Shown here: positions 9,695 to 24,600 of the stretch, one piece after another
How positions within the stretch are numbered: position 1 is the stretch's first letter
Layout: each line of letters starts with the position of its first letter
Source of the DNA: Casuarina equisetifolia
Lineage: Eukaryota > Streptophyta > Magnoliopsida > Fagales > Casuarinaceae
Direction: 5' to 3'
Assembly: GCA_028551475.1 (NCBI GenBank)
Contig: CM052357.1
Coordinates: 26,309,745 to 26,373,744 of the forward strand
Length of the DNA: 64,000 nt
Program-made: the position numbers and the translations under genes
Notes under the pieces: model-generated
Databases searched by the model: none
The model's input: only the letters and a program-made list of their open reading frames with translations
Told to the model about the DNA's origin: nothing

Positions 9695-12600
9695 ATGAGG
9701 ATTGAAGAGAGCGACGGAGTCTCGGCGTCGAGAAACCACTTGGTCTTCGCTTACTATGTCACTGGCCATGGTTTCGGCCATGCCACTCGCGTCGTCGAGG
9801 TCTCATTCTCAATTCAATTACCTTCACCTATCCAGCACTTCCTTTTCTCTATATCTCGTTTCTTTGATGGTTCGATGCTATCGGAACGTTGTCCTATATG
9901 TTTGGTTGACTGCCTCGATATTGAGGTTACTGTTGACGAAGAAGTGGATCTCTCTCTCTTCTTTCTTTTGGCATTTTTTTGTTGCGTATCAGCAAACTAT
10001 AACTCTGATCGTAGTACTGTTTCCAATACATAACATGAATTCTTTTAAATTTTCATCTTTAGTGGAACTCTTGTACAAATTTCTCATCAGAAGTTCTTTT
10101 TTTTTTTTTTTCAACATTTGTTCTCTGAAGGCATATTGGAATACTGTTGTTTAATCGATGTGATGTGCGTAGGTGGTCCGGCACCTAATTCATGCTGGGC
10201 ATGATGTGCATGTGGTCACGGGTGCTCCGGAATTTGTTTTCACCTCGGAGATTCAGTCCCCTCGGCTCTTCATTCGCAAGGTGACTTAACTATCTTCGTA
10301 AATGCAACCTTCTGTAAGTGAAGTTTAAAGAAAATAACTCTTCAGTGTCCAATCACCTGCTTAGGTTTTAGCCAAACAAGAAATGGCTGTTTTAGATTAT
10401 TCGTTTCTGGAAAGTGGCTACGCTAATTTATACAACAGTTTAGAATTGATCATTACTTTGATGCAACTGTGGAAGTCAGGTACTGTTAGACTGTGGAGCG
10501 GTTCAGGCAGATGCATTAACAGTGGATCGTCTTGCCTCCTTGGAGAAGGTATACAATTATCTTCTCATAATAATGCTAATTGCGAAGTCATTATGCTTTA
10601 TCCCTTAACATTTGCATCTGCTTATCTCTTAACATGACTTTCTTTGTCAAAATGATTCTTTTTGTGACCTTGCAAACTATGTTTCTTCCTTTTTGATTGC
10701 TCCAGTATTCTGAGACTGCTGTGGTGCCACGGGATACTATCTTGGAAACGGAAGTAGAGTGGCTGAACTCTATCAAGGCTGACTTAGTGGTACTTAGAAC
10801 TTCTCCTTTATTTATTTATTTATTTATTTAAAGAAATTGAGTTATGTTATGTTAATCATATGAAATTGGCCATTCCAAGTGCTACAATCAATTTAGGCTT
10901 TTTTAATTATGGAGTTGACAGTACTATCTTTGACAACTTTTTGTGCTTACCCAAGAGCAGGTCTCCGATGTTGTTCCAGTTGCTTGTCGCGCAGCAGCTG
11001 ATGCTGGAATCCGCTCTGTTTGTGTTACAAATTTTAGGTAACCTGTTAAATCACTAGTCCTCTGCACCCTCAATTTCTGAGCTTCTATAATTTCCCTTAT
11101 CAGGCTAACTATAGTTTTTTTGAAGTGTCAAATCTTTTTTTTTTGGGTTGAACAATGGTTTTCATTCTACTCGAAAGACCACAAAGATCTACAAGGACTA
11201 GCACCAATGGTGTTCATCAATCAACCTGGGGAAATGATGCGTGATACCTGCAACTTCTTTCCAATCTTAGGCTTTCTTTTCAGTCATAACTTTTATGTCC
11301 ATTCACTGGCATACCTTAGTCTGTTACTTCTCCATGCCCTTATTGGATGTTACTCCACATAGTTCTTGTGCTCATTATCATGCCCCTTAAGTTGGTTTCT
11401 GTCTGTGTTTTATGTATGGCAGTAGGTCTTCCTCTTTACAGAAGCCACCATCTTATGGAATAAAATTGTCTCTGAATAAATAAACTGGAGAGAGCAATAT
11501 AATTGACTAAGGTTTCTGTTCTATAGTTATGACTTATGATGAATTATCTTCACCAAACTTGTCTGAACCACTAAATGTATCAGATTAAGCACTCAAGCAG
11601 TAATATATCTTAATATTTTCTATATTTGCAGTTGGGACTTCATCTATGCGGAATATGTTATGGCTGCTGGAAATCATCATCGATCAACAGTTTGGCAGGT
11701 GACCTGACTTTTCTATGAAATACTTTCTTCTCCGGGTAGCTGTTTTCAATTGAAAGAGGTCTTATCATATGTCAATTAAATCTTCATGGATTTAAAACTA
11801 GGGAAAAGAGTTTCAAGGATGTGAAGCTCACCTTTTTCGCCTTTGTGGCAATTTCTTATTCGTACCAGAATGATGTAAAGCCAAATTCTAGGCTGTTAGT
11901 AGTAGTTTACTAGCTTCTTGACATCGTAACCTTCTCTGCTATTGTGCAAAATCTAAACGTACTTCCCTATATTTCACCATAGACTGTGTGGTTTCCTTTA
12001 TGGCTTTCCTAAGGTAGATAAAGTTTTTCAAAGTAAAATTTTTTCTCTATATAGTTTCTTGTCTTACATTTATATTTGAACCTACGTTTTACTAAATGCC
12101 AACTCATGTTTCTTTCACCAAATTTAAGGTCACCCCTTTTGGCCTGTCAATGGATATTTTCAGCGAAGTATATATTTGTATTTAGAATATGTATCATTTG
12201 TAAACTCTCATATCTTGTGGAACAATGGAAGTATACAAAACATAAGGTCATACAGTTGGTTCTTACTTTCTTGGACTTTCTGATTTTGCCTTTTGGTATT
12301 TCCCATCATAATTTTTAGTTTTCTAAACTTGTTTAGTCTCTTGAAAATTCAACAGATAGCTGAGGATTACTCCCATTGTGAGTTCTTGATACGCCTCCCA
12401 GGGTATTGCCCAAGTATGTTATTACAAGGACGCCGGACAATGGTTTTGTTTTTGTGTCGAATTTAAATTGTGCTAGGACCTTTGAAATGTAAAATTCGTC
12501 TTAAAATGTACAATTTATTTGCAGTGCCTGCTTTTCGAGATGTTATTGATGTACCTCTTGTTGTGAGGAGGTTTCACAGATCACGCAAGGAGGTTTTGGT

Positions 12601-15600
12601 TCTCAAACCCTGCTAAATTCTTCATCACATTGTTTAGTTTGTAATTTTTTTTTCAAATGGGTTTCTTGTTTTAGGTGAGGAAGGAGCTAGGAATTGGGGA
12701 TGATGTAAAACTAGTTATCCTGAACTTTGGCGGACAGGTAACTGACTAAATCAGCTGTCATGGTTACTAATTTGTGTTCTATTAATTTTTATCTTATTTA
12801 GAAAGATTTGCTTATGATTGTGTTCTTTTAATTTTTATCTTTCTTGAAAAAGTTTGGTTATGATTACTAACTACACATTTAGCCTGATGGATAATATCCC
12901 TTGTTTTCTGTCTCTCTGGTATCTTTACATACTATATATTTCCCAAAGATAGACAACTACTTGCGTTTTTGAGCTGTGCAGTGACTGCTAATCACTCACC
13001 TACATAGAACTCTTCTTCCGTTGAACAAGTTTATTGCTAAACTAGTTACCATTGTAAGACAACCTTATTGTTGGGATTTCTGAATCTATTGCACCTTAGG
13101 ACTGAATTCTAGTTGCTTCCTTCTTGTATTGATTTAGCCATGAATTTTGGCTGCCATTTGTTTTTGATCGAGAAAACTGATCAAAAAACTGGTAGTTTCA
13201 ATGATTGTTAGGCAGAATATACCCTGGAAAACATCTTCTGATCAACGGGTTTGCCAAGGTGCAATTGTAACAATAAGTTATTTCCTATTTTCTGTGCATG
13301 TGTTTGGGGCATCAGGATATTTGCCTCAAACATTAGATGCATGTCAATGCTTTTCTAAGATCTAACAACTTTTACCAAATCCTCATAGGACCTCAATTCC
13401 TTCTCTTATTTGCAGCCAGCTGGCTGGAAGCTGAAAGAGGAGTACTTACCTTCTGGTTGGCTGTGTCTGGTACCCTTTTTACACATACTCAATGTCATTG
13501 ACATGTTCCAAAGTTCTTACTGATTTGACATAATTGTATTTGTCGTGCATGATTTGTTGATGGCATTTATTGTTATCTTGTTCAGGTTTGTGGTGCTTCT
13601 GACTCCCAGGAGCTACCACAAAATTTTATAAAGCTTGCGAAGGATGCATATACACCAGATCTTATTGCTGCATCTGACTGCATGCTTGGTCAGTACTAAG
13701 TTTTTCAGTGTCTTCTGATTTCGTAAGAACTAGTTATCCTAAAGTGCAATTAAGTGAACCTGCATTGTTTCAGGAAAAATTGGATATGGAACGGTCAGTG
13801 AAGCCCTCGCATACAAGTTACCATTTGTCTTTGTACGCAGAGATTACTTCAATGAAGAGCCGTTTTTGAGAAATATGCTTGAGGTTGAATTGTTTACTTT
13901 CATTTCATAGTCATCATCTTTCTCTTCTTCATCCATTATTCTCTTGTTTTGGTTCCCTTATTTTCTTCAGCTCCGTAAGGAATGCTTATCAAGAATCTAA
14001 TACTCATTAAGATGTTATAATGTTTTCAAACAGTTTTATCAAGGTGGTGTTGAGATGATTAGGAGGGATCTCCTAACAGGTCATTGGAAACCTTACCTTG
14101 AACGTGCGATTAGTTTGAAACCATGCTATGAAGGAGGCATCAATGGTGGTGAGGTAAACTTTTATTGCTCAAGCTTTGTGGTTCTATTTCAGGAAAGGAG
14201 TTCAAGGAGAAAGACTAATAAGTTCTGTCAAGTTTCGTGACAAGCACTTCTTAAGCACCTACTAGTTGTGGATTTCATTTGTCTGATAGAATGTGTAGAA
14301 TCCAAATCTGGTTGAGTTTGAAAAAGAAAATAAAAAACCTTGAAAGTTGATTAAGAAACAGTCTTTAATTAACACGGATGAACATAATGTTTGCCACAAA
14401 CATGAAGATAAACGGGTATTGACACCCTTAGAACATGATAACACCTTTTATGTTTGTTCTTAGCTTTATATGATAATCGAATATTTGTAGTTACACAATT
14501 ATGCTGCAGGTGAAGTTCTTTACACAATGTTTGTAAAGGGACTAAATGCCTTAAGAAGAGATAAGATATGGTTATAATTAAGCCAGAGATAGTTGTCTTT
14601 ATTGAAAAGGTAAGAAATGGTTGTCTTTGTTGTTGTGGACATAGAACTACAAAGTCTTTAGACAGTTAAAGTTTGTTATCTTGACTATCAATCAAATTCA
14701 ATGGTATCTAAATGCCATCAAGAGTTCTATGTGCGAGTTCTAAGTTGTCTTTTTTGAATATTGTGTAGTGTTTCCATACAAAAGGTTTTTAAATTCACTA
14801 TGAGAGTTAAGGAAATGCTCATTTAGAAAGAAAAAGCAAAGCTAGTGATGAAGCAATTAGAATTCAAGTACCATGAAAATGAAAGTGTTTTTATAAGAAA
14901 TTTCAATTAACTATACCAAGTTGTCTTGATGCTCCCTGTAAAGAAGCAGCTTATCTACTTGATCTAAGGATGCCTTTTGTACTTGAACATCATGAATTCT
15001 CCCACTAATGATGTGGTGGTATAACTGTTTACTCATGTTTTAGGTGGGGATTGAAAATAATTTTTTTATTATGGATATGTACTATACCTAATTGGTTTTG
15101 GTAAATATATGATCCTAATAGATGATTGATTGTATCATCTGACATATGATATATTAATATCAATTTTCAAATATGACAAAAATCACTTATCCTATTGACA
15201 ATTTGATTTTATGAGCTTTGGTTTGTACATATTTCTGTTCTTAAAACCTTTTCAAAAATTACTTATTCTTGAAAATGGAGATAGAAAAAGAAACATATTT
15301 TAATGTAACATATTACTTGATTGTTATTAATTAATTTAATTTAATTTTTTTAATGTCTAACTTATGGGTGGTGGAAGACATATCATTCGAAATGTTTTTG
15401 ACAACCTGATTCAGTCTATCTTTTGTTTAGATGACTAGTCAAAAAATAGAGATTATCAAATTGTATCCAAAATTATTTCCATATATGTCTATAGATCTTA
15501 AGGAAAAAAATGTATTAAAAATTCAACGACATGATGATGGTTTCTGGTTTATTTAGTAGTTCAAGAATTACTGAAGGACTAAAATCTTTGATGACGTTGA

Positions 15601-18600
15601 TATTAATTGCAGCTATGTTGCTGATCGTACTGAGGATTGAATGAATGTGTCAAAACTATGAGGAACTTTGGAGCTTTCCTCTTAGCTTGTTGGCATTGAA
15701 CAACTATTTTAAGTACATGAGACTAGGCATTTTAAGGAATAATTGGCCAGGGGGTTGTTTATTTGAAATTTAGTAACTTGAAACTTAGATTTTATAGCCA
15801 ATGAGCTTTAGCTTTGATGGCATCTCCTTCTCTATAAGAATAGGGTAAAGGGTTCGGCCAGGAGTTAAAAACCCAGCTTGAATATCTTACCAGTGAGGGA
15901 AAAAAAAAAAAAGAGTCTGTTAACTAACTTTAATCTAACCAAACAATTGAATTTGAAAAAGGGCTATCTTTGCTGTGACTGTTTACTGCCTGTATTAACT
16001 CACTGGAGATACATAGAAAACCGTAGACTTTACAGAAGGGAGGAGAATGCAAAAATGGAAATAAGTGCAAACCCTGTTGAATTAGGTTTCTACCCTCTGG
16101 AAGTTTAGCCGGTCTGGATATGTCCTCTAATGAGCCGCATTGTTTTCTGATTCTTCCAGGACCTTCATTAGCACTTGCTTCTTTAATACATTACCAAGTT
16201 TCCTGTCATATTTTAGTTGACATTAGTTGCTTTAAAATTATTTCCTGATGCGTTTCCCTATCATAGGTAGCAGCCCAAATCCTGCAGGAGACAGCTACTG
16301 GGAAGAACTACGCATCGGATAAGGTAATGGAACATTTGATGTCATTTTCATGTTTTATTTGGGCTCCTTTCATCATTTTAATGGGGTGGACGTTAGTGTA
16401 ACATTCATTAATGACATGTGTGTGATCTGATCAGATTTGCTTGACAAATTTTTCGTTAAAAATATTTAGATACGCACTTCTGGACAAATGGCCCTAGAAG
16501 TCTGTTAAGTTTTTTTATTTTGCATGTAGTTTTATTTTGGTTTATGGAAACCGAATATCCTGTTTACTTAACATGAGATAGTGGAATATCTTATCAAATC
16601 TACGATTGATCTGCTCTTGTACATACAATTGTGTAAGATATTCACATCCACATATATTACAAGAGTATGCATTTATTTCATATGTTTGCATGAAGCATGT
16701 GTTGGTATGAAGGTAAAGAAATTCAATAAGAATTCTCTTGATGAAATTTTCACTACCCACTGTCAAAACCATGCACTATTTGAAAGAAAACATAGGTGTA
16801 AAACTAAGGGTAAATCCATTGTCTGAAAATCTCAACACATTCAATGTAGTTTTCATCTTGTAGAATATTAAAAACATGAATAGATCTGTAATTCTATAGC
16901 ATGGGTGTATAAGACACACATTTATGCGAAGCAGCAGTGATTAGAAAAAATTTTATTTTCGAAGAGTGAGCAGAACTTGGGTTCTAATTCCATTTTGATG
17001 TTACTAAGCTGCAGCTTAGTGGGGCAAGGAGATTGCGTGATGCTATAGTTCTAGGGTACCAGCTACAAAGAGTTCCTGGAAGAGATATCTGCATCCCAGA
17101 CTGGTATTCAAATGCTGAAAATGAACTTGGAATATCTGGTGGGTCACCAACTTACCAAAAGACCGAGTACAGCTCCCAGATGAGCTTGTGAGTTTCTCTT
17201 TCTTTAGTAATGTTTTGTTTGTGTATAGGGTTAACTTGGCTGCTTTGTTGGAAACTTATTTCTTTTTATTTATTCATGTCATCTAGAACCTCTGAAGACT
17301 TTGAGATTCTTCATGGAGATCCTCAGGGTTTTCCTGATACAATAGGTTTCTTAAAGAGTTTGGCTGAACTAGATTCTGTAAATGAGACTGAAAAGATTGC
17401 TGAGAAGCGCCAGATGCGGGAGCATAAGGCTGCTGCTGGACTCTTCAATTGGGAGGTATTTATTATTTCGAATAGAATTCCTTTTTTCTTTTTTTGTCTC
17501 CTTTCAACCTCGACTGATTGTCTCAGTAGCATCAGTGGGCAAGGATGATATGCATGAGATAGTGACTTTTTGTGGTACAGAAATACTTGAATTTGATTTG
17601 AGATGTACATTATTAATTCCCACTATTTTTCATGTTCACACGGCTTGTCTTGTAACTTATATAGTGATAATGTTTCTTCTACGTTCACTTGGATAGATAT
17701 TGGATTGGGTAATTGTTATAAATAGATACTTCTTTGTTTGCATGCATAACTGCCAGCATTCTTTAAATGATATTTGTTTGATGATATGCTTGATGGCTGG
17801 GGTATTCCAAGTTTATAGATTGGGGTTATTCTTCAGGAAGCACTCCTAATTTTAGTTCAAAACAGATCCATCGTATAATGACTGTGTGACAATTCATAAT
17901 TTTCTCCATGTGAGATAAGTCCAAGACATATGATACTGGATTAAATTTTTATCCTTTACAATTTTATGGTAAGTTAGATGAACTTTTAACAATCTGTTGT
18001 CTGCTTTTGTGTCAAAACTATCTGGCATCTCGATTGTGTCATGTATGATTTCAACTTTTATGCAGGAAGAAATTTATGTGGCAAGAGCACCTGGTAGACT
18101 GGATGTAATGGGAGGGATTGCTGACTATTCAGGAAGTCTTGTCTTGCAGGTTAAATTTTTTCAGTGTGTCACTTTCCCCCCTTTTTTCCTTCAATGCATT
18201 CCATTGTCATTGAATGTCCTCTTTTCTGTTGAATTTTGTTCTTCCATGAAGTGAGAATTTACTGAATTTATCTCAACTTATTTTGGTTGCATGTTTACTA
18301 ACTATTGGTTTGCTTGTGCAAATTATCTAGAACAGGGGTACTTGCTTTGACCAAATTCCTACCATTTTGTTGTTTCTCAGGGCAAAGAAGTTGGTAGCCT
18401 TGTAGTTTAAAATTGTTTCGTTGATTCTGTTATGAATTCAGGGCGAAGGGAGTTCCCAGAGTTTTATATTAAATTAAATCAAAATAAATATTTTATTGTT
18501 TATCCTGTTAGCACCAGAGGTGAAAGAAGGGGGAAGAAAGTGAGAAGCCTGAAAATAACAACTGTTTTATATTTTTATGAGCTGTGATATCAGCAATTGT

Positions 18601-21600
18601 TTCACCTCTTCAGATCAAATGACTGACTATATTTAATGTAAACTCTGAAACAAGATGTTTCCCATAAAGTCTGTGAAGACAAGAAGTTTTGATTGTGGAC
18701 AAATTTTCTAAACTTTGGAATACATTTTCTTGATAAAAAAAATTCTGAATGATGGTAATGGCTAGCCCAAACAACTTGACATTTTCATTAAGGAACTGAA
18801 GAGGGTTGAACATAGATTTACTTGGATGATGTGGAAAATTAAAGTCTGAGTGCCTTTTTACTGTACATACCTATCGAGTTTGAAGAGAAATCTCTTTATA
18901 TAACTAAAATTACAGATAGACGTGTCATAAGTTAGGAGGAATCATCTTTCAAGTAGTCAAGCGATTTCTTCTTTTAATGAATAGCTCTTGCATTTATTAT
19001 TTTTGTGCTAGTGACCATTATGCACCATCAAACGGTGTATTACTATGTAATTAGTAACTTCTGATCTCTGTGTGGCTTACCAACGTTACTTTTATTAGCT
19101 TATTCATTTATACGATCTCTATTTAAAGCTCAACCATATCTTCTCTAAAAGCTAAAATGTGATCTCAATAGCAATATGTTTTCAAGTCCCAAATTTGTTG
19201 AACTTTTTTTAGGAAACTCCATTCTTTCTTTTGTGTCAATTACAACTCCTTTAACATGTTTGTCTAGTCAAAAAGCTGCTATCATAGGTTTCTTTCGTTC
19301 TTTCTGAAGTTCCTTCATTAATATGATTGCTCACATTTCGCTCCACACCCACCCCCCTCCAAACACCCCTTTTTTTCCGACTTTTTCGTTTCATCTGCTT
19401 TCTTGCAGATGCCAATAAGAGAAGCCTGCCATGTTGCTGTACAACGGAATCTTCCAAGTAAACATAGGCTTTGGAAACATGCCCTGGCTCGGCAGCAAGC
19501 CAAAGGACAAGGATCAATACCTGTCCTGGAAATAGTATGTATAAGCATTTGAAAGGACAGTGTGTATTATTATTTTTCTTTTGAAGTGGGCAGCTAGTCT
19601 TCTCTGGGACTTTTGAAGAGGGTTGTTATTAATTTTTATTTTATTGATAGCTAAAGAAGGTTTGTTATTTTCAACAAAATGTGGATAATTTATCTATTCG
19701 AGTTGTTCAAGTTTAATTACATCATCTTGAAGCCCATGACATAATCTTTGCTCTCAGGGAAAAAAAAAAAAAGCCTTTACATTGAAGTACTTACATATTT
19801 TATTTTCTTAATTTCTTTGTTGTGTCGACATTGTTGCCAAATCAGGTATCATATGGTTCAGAATTGAGCAATCGTGGCCCAACTTTTGACATGGACTTAT
19901 CTGATTTTTTTGACGGAGAGCAGCTAATGTCATATGAAAAGGCAAAGAAGTACTTTGCTCGAGATCCATCTCAAAAGTAGGCCATCTTTCTTCATCTGGC
20001 TATCTATAATTAGATTATAATAGGCAACTTATATTTCTTGTATTTTAGGTGGGCAGCATATGTTGCAGGGACAATTCTTGTTCTTATGACAGAATTGGGT
20101 GTACGCTTTGAGGATAGTATCAGTATGCTGGTATAAGTTCTTTCTATCTTTGGCTATCAATGGACTGTTTTATTCATGCTTCTACAAGCCATACTCTGCA
20201 TGATTGTGATGATTGTGCTGCTGTAATGTGTATAATTTTCTCTGTATTGTGGATCACTGCTCTGGTTGTCATAATGGTCTAATTTAACTCAGTTGCTCCG
20301 GCACTGCTACTAATGCTTACATCAGAACTTACATTGACATGGTTGCTTTTCTTTAGTTATTTGTGCTCAAGAAAATATTCTTTTATGAGGATAATGTTGT
20401 GCGTTGCCATGTTTAATGCATTTTATCTTCTGTAAGTACAGATATAGGTTGCTTCTTATCTCTTGACATTAAAATCGTATACAGGTTGCTTCTACAGTCC
20501 CCGAAGGTAAAGGTGTATCATCTTCTGCCTCTGTAGAGGTTGCTAGCATGTCTGCCATAGCAGCTGCTCATGGTAATTCTAATGTTCAAACTTGTCAGGC
20601 GATTTTCTTTTTTCCACTTTAGCTCTTTTCATCTTTACTCCACTAATGTCTATAGCTGATTCATTTCTTGTAGGAATAATAGAGGACAATGAATAGATAA
20701 ACCTAGATATTTGGAGCATTCAATTAGTAGGGTTTATTGGTCACAACCTACCATTTTATCTCTTAAAACAAAATTCTATTTAAAGTATCTAGATATACGA
20801 AGGCAATATGAAGTCCTATAGGAGTGCTTCATATGTGATTCTTCCACATAATACATTGGCCAGTATAATACATTCAATGATTTCTTTGTTTTTGCCCCTT
20901 CTATTTTTTAACTTAAAAAAGGCTGCTACTTATTCTTATTCTATTTTGGAGAAGCAATCAACTTAAGAACTTCATCCACATTTTGCAGGATTAAATATCA
21001 GTCCAAGAGATCTTGCTTTACTCTGCCAAAAGGTTTGGCCCTTAAGCATAAGCTTCTGATTGATTTTTTGCTTACCCCTAATACGTCTAATTTCCCATGT
21101 ACCAGGCAGATATTTTCTGACTGCTTTTATTATTACATTGTTTTTTAGGTTGAGAATCACATTGTTGGAGCTCCATGTGGAGTGATGGACCAGATGACTT
21201 CAGCATGTGGTGAAGCCGACAAGCTTCTTGCAATGGTGTGCCAGGTAAGAACCATTAGCTCTGGAGAAAACAACCCTGATGCGTTTGTTTAACGTAGAAA
21301 AAAAAATTATATTCAAACTTGTATTTGTGCAGCCTGCTGAGATAGTTGGGCTTGTAGAAATTCCTAACCACATCCGATTTTGGGGAATTGATTCAGGAAT
21401 AAGACACAGGTAACAGGTCTAATAGTATGCCTTATCTCCAGCATTCTATTTTTTTTTTTCAGTCTCTTGCTATATTTGAAACTACCATATCTTTTTTGCC
21501 TAATTTTTATAAATGAATTAGCTGCATTGAGCTTGCATATTTTCCTTTTCTCCTTGGTGTGAGGATTGGACCTTATGAAAATGCAATTACGGGATTCAAG

Positions 21601-24600
21601 TTATCTCTTAAAAAAGTGGCATGGTATCTGCATATTCATTTTTAAGATCCAAGATATATATTCTTCTTTTGTATTCAGATTGTGCTGCAGTCTTGTTAAC
21701 CTTTCATCTTGTATCCACAAATTGTTGTATCTAGATTTTTAAATGTGCTAACGGGGTTATCAATGAATAAACTTCTTAAGTCTGCTTTATCCTGGTGCAA
21801 TAATTGCATTTCAATTCTGCTTTTCTAATGAAGCCTTGAGATTTGTTACTATACTGTATGTCCTTAGCCTCCCCTTCTCTTGTTTTGTTCAGATGTTTTG
21901 GAATTCTAAGTCTTCTGGTACTTTTATGGCAGCGTTGGTGGTGCAGACTATGGATCTGTTAGAATTGGCACCTTTATGGGTCGCAAGATGATAAAGTCTA
22001 TTGCATCTTCCAAGTTGTCTCGATCATCACCAACTCCTAATGGGGCGGACCTTGATGAACTAGAAAATGATGGTGTTGAACTACTTGAATCTGAAGCTTC
22101 ATTAGATTACTTATGTAACCTGTCACCTCACAGGTATTTTCCTTTTAGAGATCTTTCCTTCTAGAGATATTTTAAATCTGACAGTCAAGAAAATAGCTTA
22201 TCAAATTCTTAAGCTATGGTTGTGTCAACCTGTGCCTTTGTGCACTCTTCCCACTCAGTTGCCATCTTCTAAACCTTTGGTTATGTAACTGTGTCAAAAT
22301 TATGGCAGGCGGATATATCATCCTATTAAAATTAAGATTTATTTCGTTATTTAATCATGAAGGTAATGTGAGGTTCTTGCTTTGTACTTATATTACAGAT
22401 ATGAAGCTCTTTATGCGAAGATGCTTCCTGAGTCCATGCTTGGTGAGATGTTTCTGGAGAAATATGCTGATCACAATGATTCAGTTACAGTAATTGATCA
22501 TAAGCGTACTTATGGAGTGAGGGCACCTGCTAAGCATCCTATATATGAGAATTTCCGAGTTAAGGTTGGTAACTATGTTTTAAGTGTTTGTTTGATAGAT
22601 TAATGACTGATTTGCATCACAAATATTAATATCGGATTAATTAGTTGTTAATTCATGAAAAAGACATATTGATTTTGAGATTTATGGTGTTGTAAATACA
22701 AAAGAGCAGTTTTATGAAGAATCCAGTAGTACTTAGTCTTGTATAAATTGTTGTAGCTGTTTTCTACACTAGAGGGTAAATACATTCAACTGATCTCTGC
22801 ATTCTTATGCCTGTGCACGTGTGCATGGGTTGAACTTTAGGTCTCCCCTAACCTGAACCTATTGGTTTACAGCTGTCAAGTGCAATGGGTAGTGTCTAAT
22901 TTGTTTGTGTTTGAGGATTCGTTATTTTACCATTGCATTGTGTAATGAATTTTTCCTGTTCTTGATTATTCTTTTAAGACTTTCTTTGCTGGTTGTTTTG
23001 GTATAATTACCTTCAGTGTTCCTGTATATCTCTTAAGACTGCCTGGTCCAGAATCTACTTTTTTGATTGATTACAAGCTTATGTTGTTTAAAGTTGGATA
23101 TATCATATTAATCAGCTGTAGATTTCACATATTCAGTAAAATTTAATTCTTTAGATCCTTCTCTAAATGCCTCTTACCTTGTCTCTTTCTCCTTATTTAT
23201 CTTTGCAAGGTGATAAATTCTTTCTAAAATTGGCTTTCCTTAGAACTTGAGTACTTATAGTTGACACTATAGGGGGAAAGTCTAATTTAGGAGCACCTTT
23301 AATTGCCAACTTGTTCTTTATGAAGCCTAAGGGGCTGAACGAGAGGGATTAACTTTTGAGGGTAAGGAACTTTTTTGTATATGGAAGGCTGACATTATAT
23401 TTCGACAAGAAACTCTTGGAACTTCTGTCCAGGGCTGTTGTGTGCAGCTTGTGCATTTGTCAATATGCGGAATGGCATTTTTTGGGTCTGAGAGAGCCTT
23501 TTGAAGAGATCCTGTTAGTGTGGGATATGAGGGTGACGAAAAATTAAGTGTGGGGAAATTACCATAGCTTGTTCCTTTATAAGGTTTTATGTGAGTTCGT
23601 TTCAGCTTTTGCCAGTGTTTGTGATGTTAAGGATGACTATTGTAGAAGGCTAGTGCAGTATGAATTGGCTGGACAGCTGATTGCTTAGTTGGATAGTTTT
23701 CTCTTGGTGGTCAATCGTCACAGTTTGTTGTGGAGTTTTCTGATCTTATAGTAGTTTTATGTATATCCCTCTGGTTGAGGAGAACTTTACATTGTTCAGT
23801 AATCGAGAATCTCCCTCACACTTCAAAATCAACAGTTTTCCTGATTTCTAGACATTTGTTAGAATGTTTCTTTAAGACTTCTATCAAATCACTTCTTAGT
23901 TCACAAAGGAGTAAATGATACTTTAGAGAAAATGAGATTGAATATCAGTGGAGAGGGAGAAGTAATGGTGGATTTCATGTAGTTTTCAGGGTTCTCTTAG
24001 TTTTATCACAGCGTCCAAACTAAGAGGTTAGAATTTGGGTTTAAAAAATTTAAAGAAGGCTTACCAACATGTAAATATGGGCTTCCTGCTTTATATATTG
24101 AGGAGATATGGTTATGGGGAGAATAGGCTGAGTAGAGTGCCTATTGTGTATCCACAATGCATTTCTGTGATTTGATTGGTGAACTCCCACTGGTGTCTTC
24201 AACAACCCTCCTGGCCTTAGACAAAGGATCCTTTGTCCTATTTACTCTTGTAGTTGTCATGGACATTATCTTTTCTAATAATTTAAGTTGCTCCCAAGAA
24301 TAATTTAACTCTTGGTTGTGGGGTTTCTTCTCTTCCTTTTAAGTATCTAACTTTTTTATTGTTGGCCTTTGAGAAGGAAAAATCTAATTGGGATGACGTA
24401 ATTGAAAAGTTGAATGTCGGTTGCTACTGGAAATGGCCTTATTTTTCTTTAGGTGGTAGGATCATCTTGATTAGAAACACTATCCAATTCGCCTATGTAT
24501 TTTTTTGTATCTTCTTTCCATCCCCGTTTGTGTTGTTAATCTATAGAGAAATTTCACCAGGGATTCTTATGAAGCAGAGTCTATGGTTTCAAATCTCATT

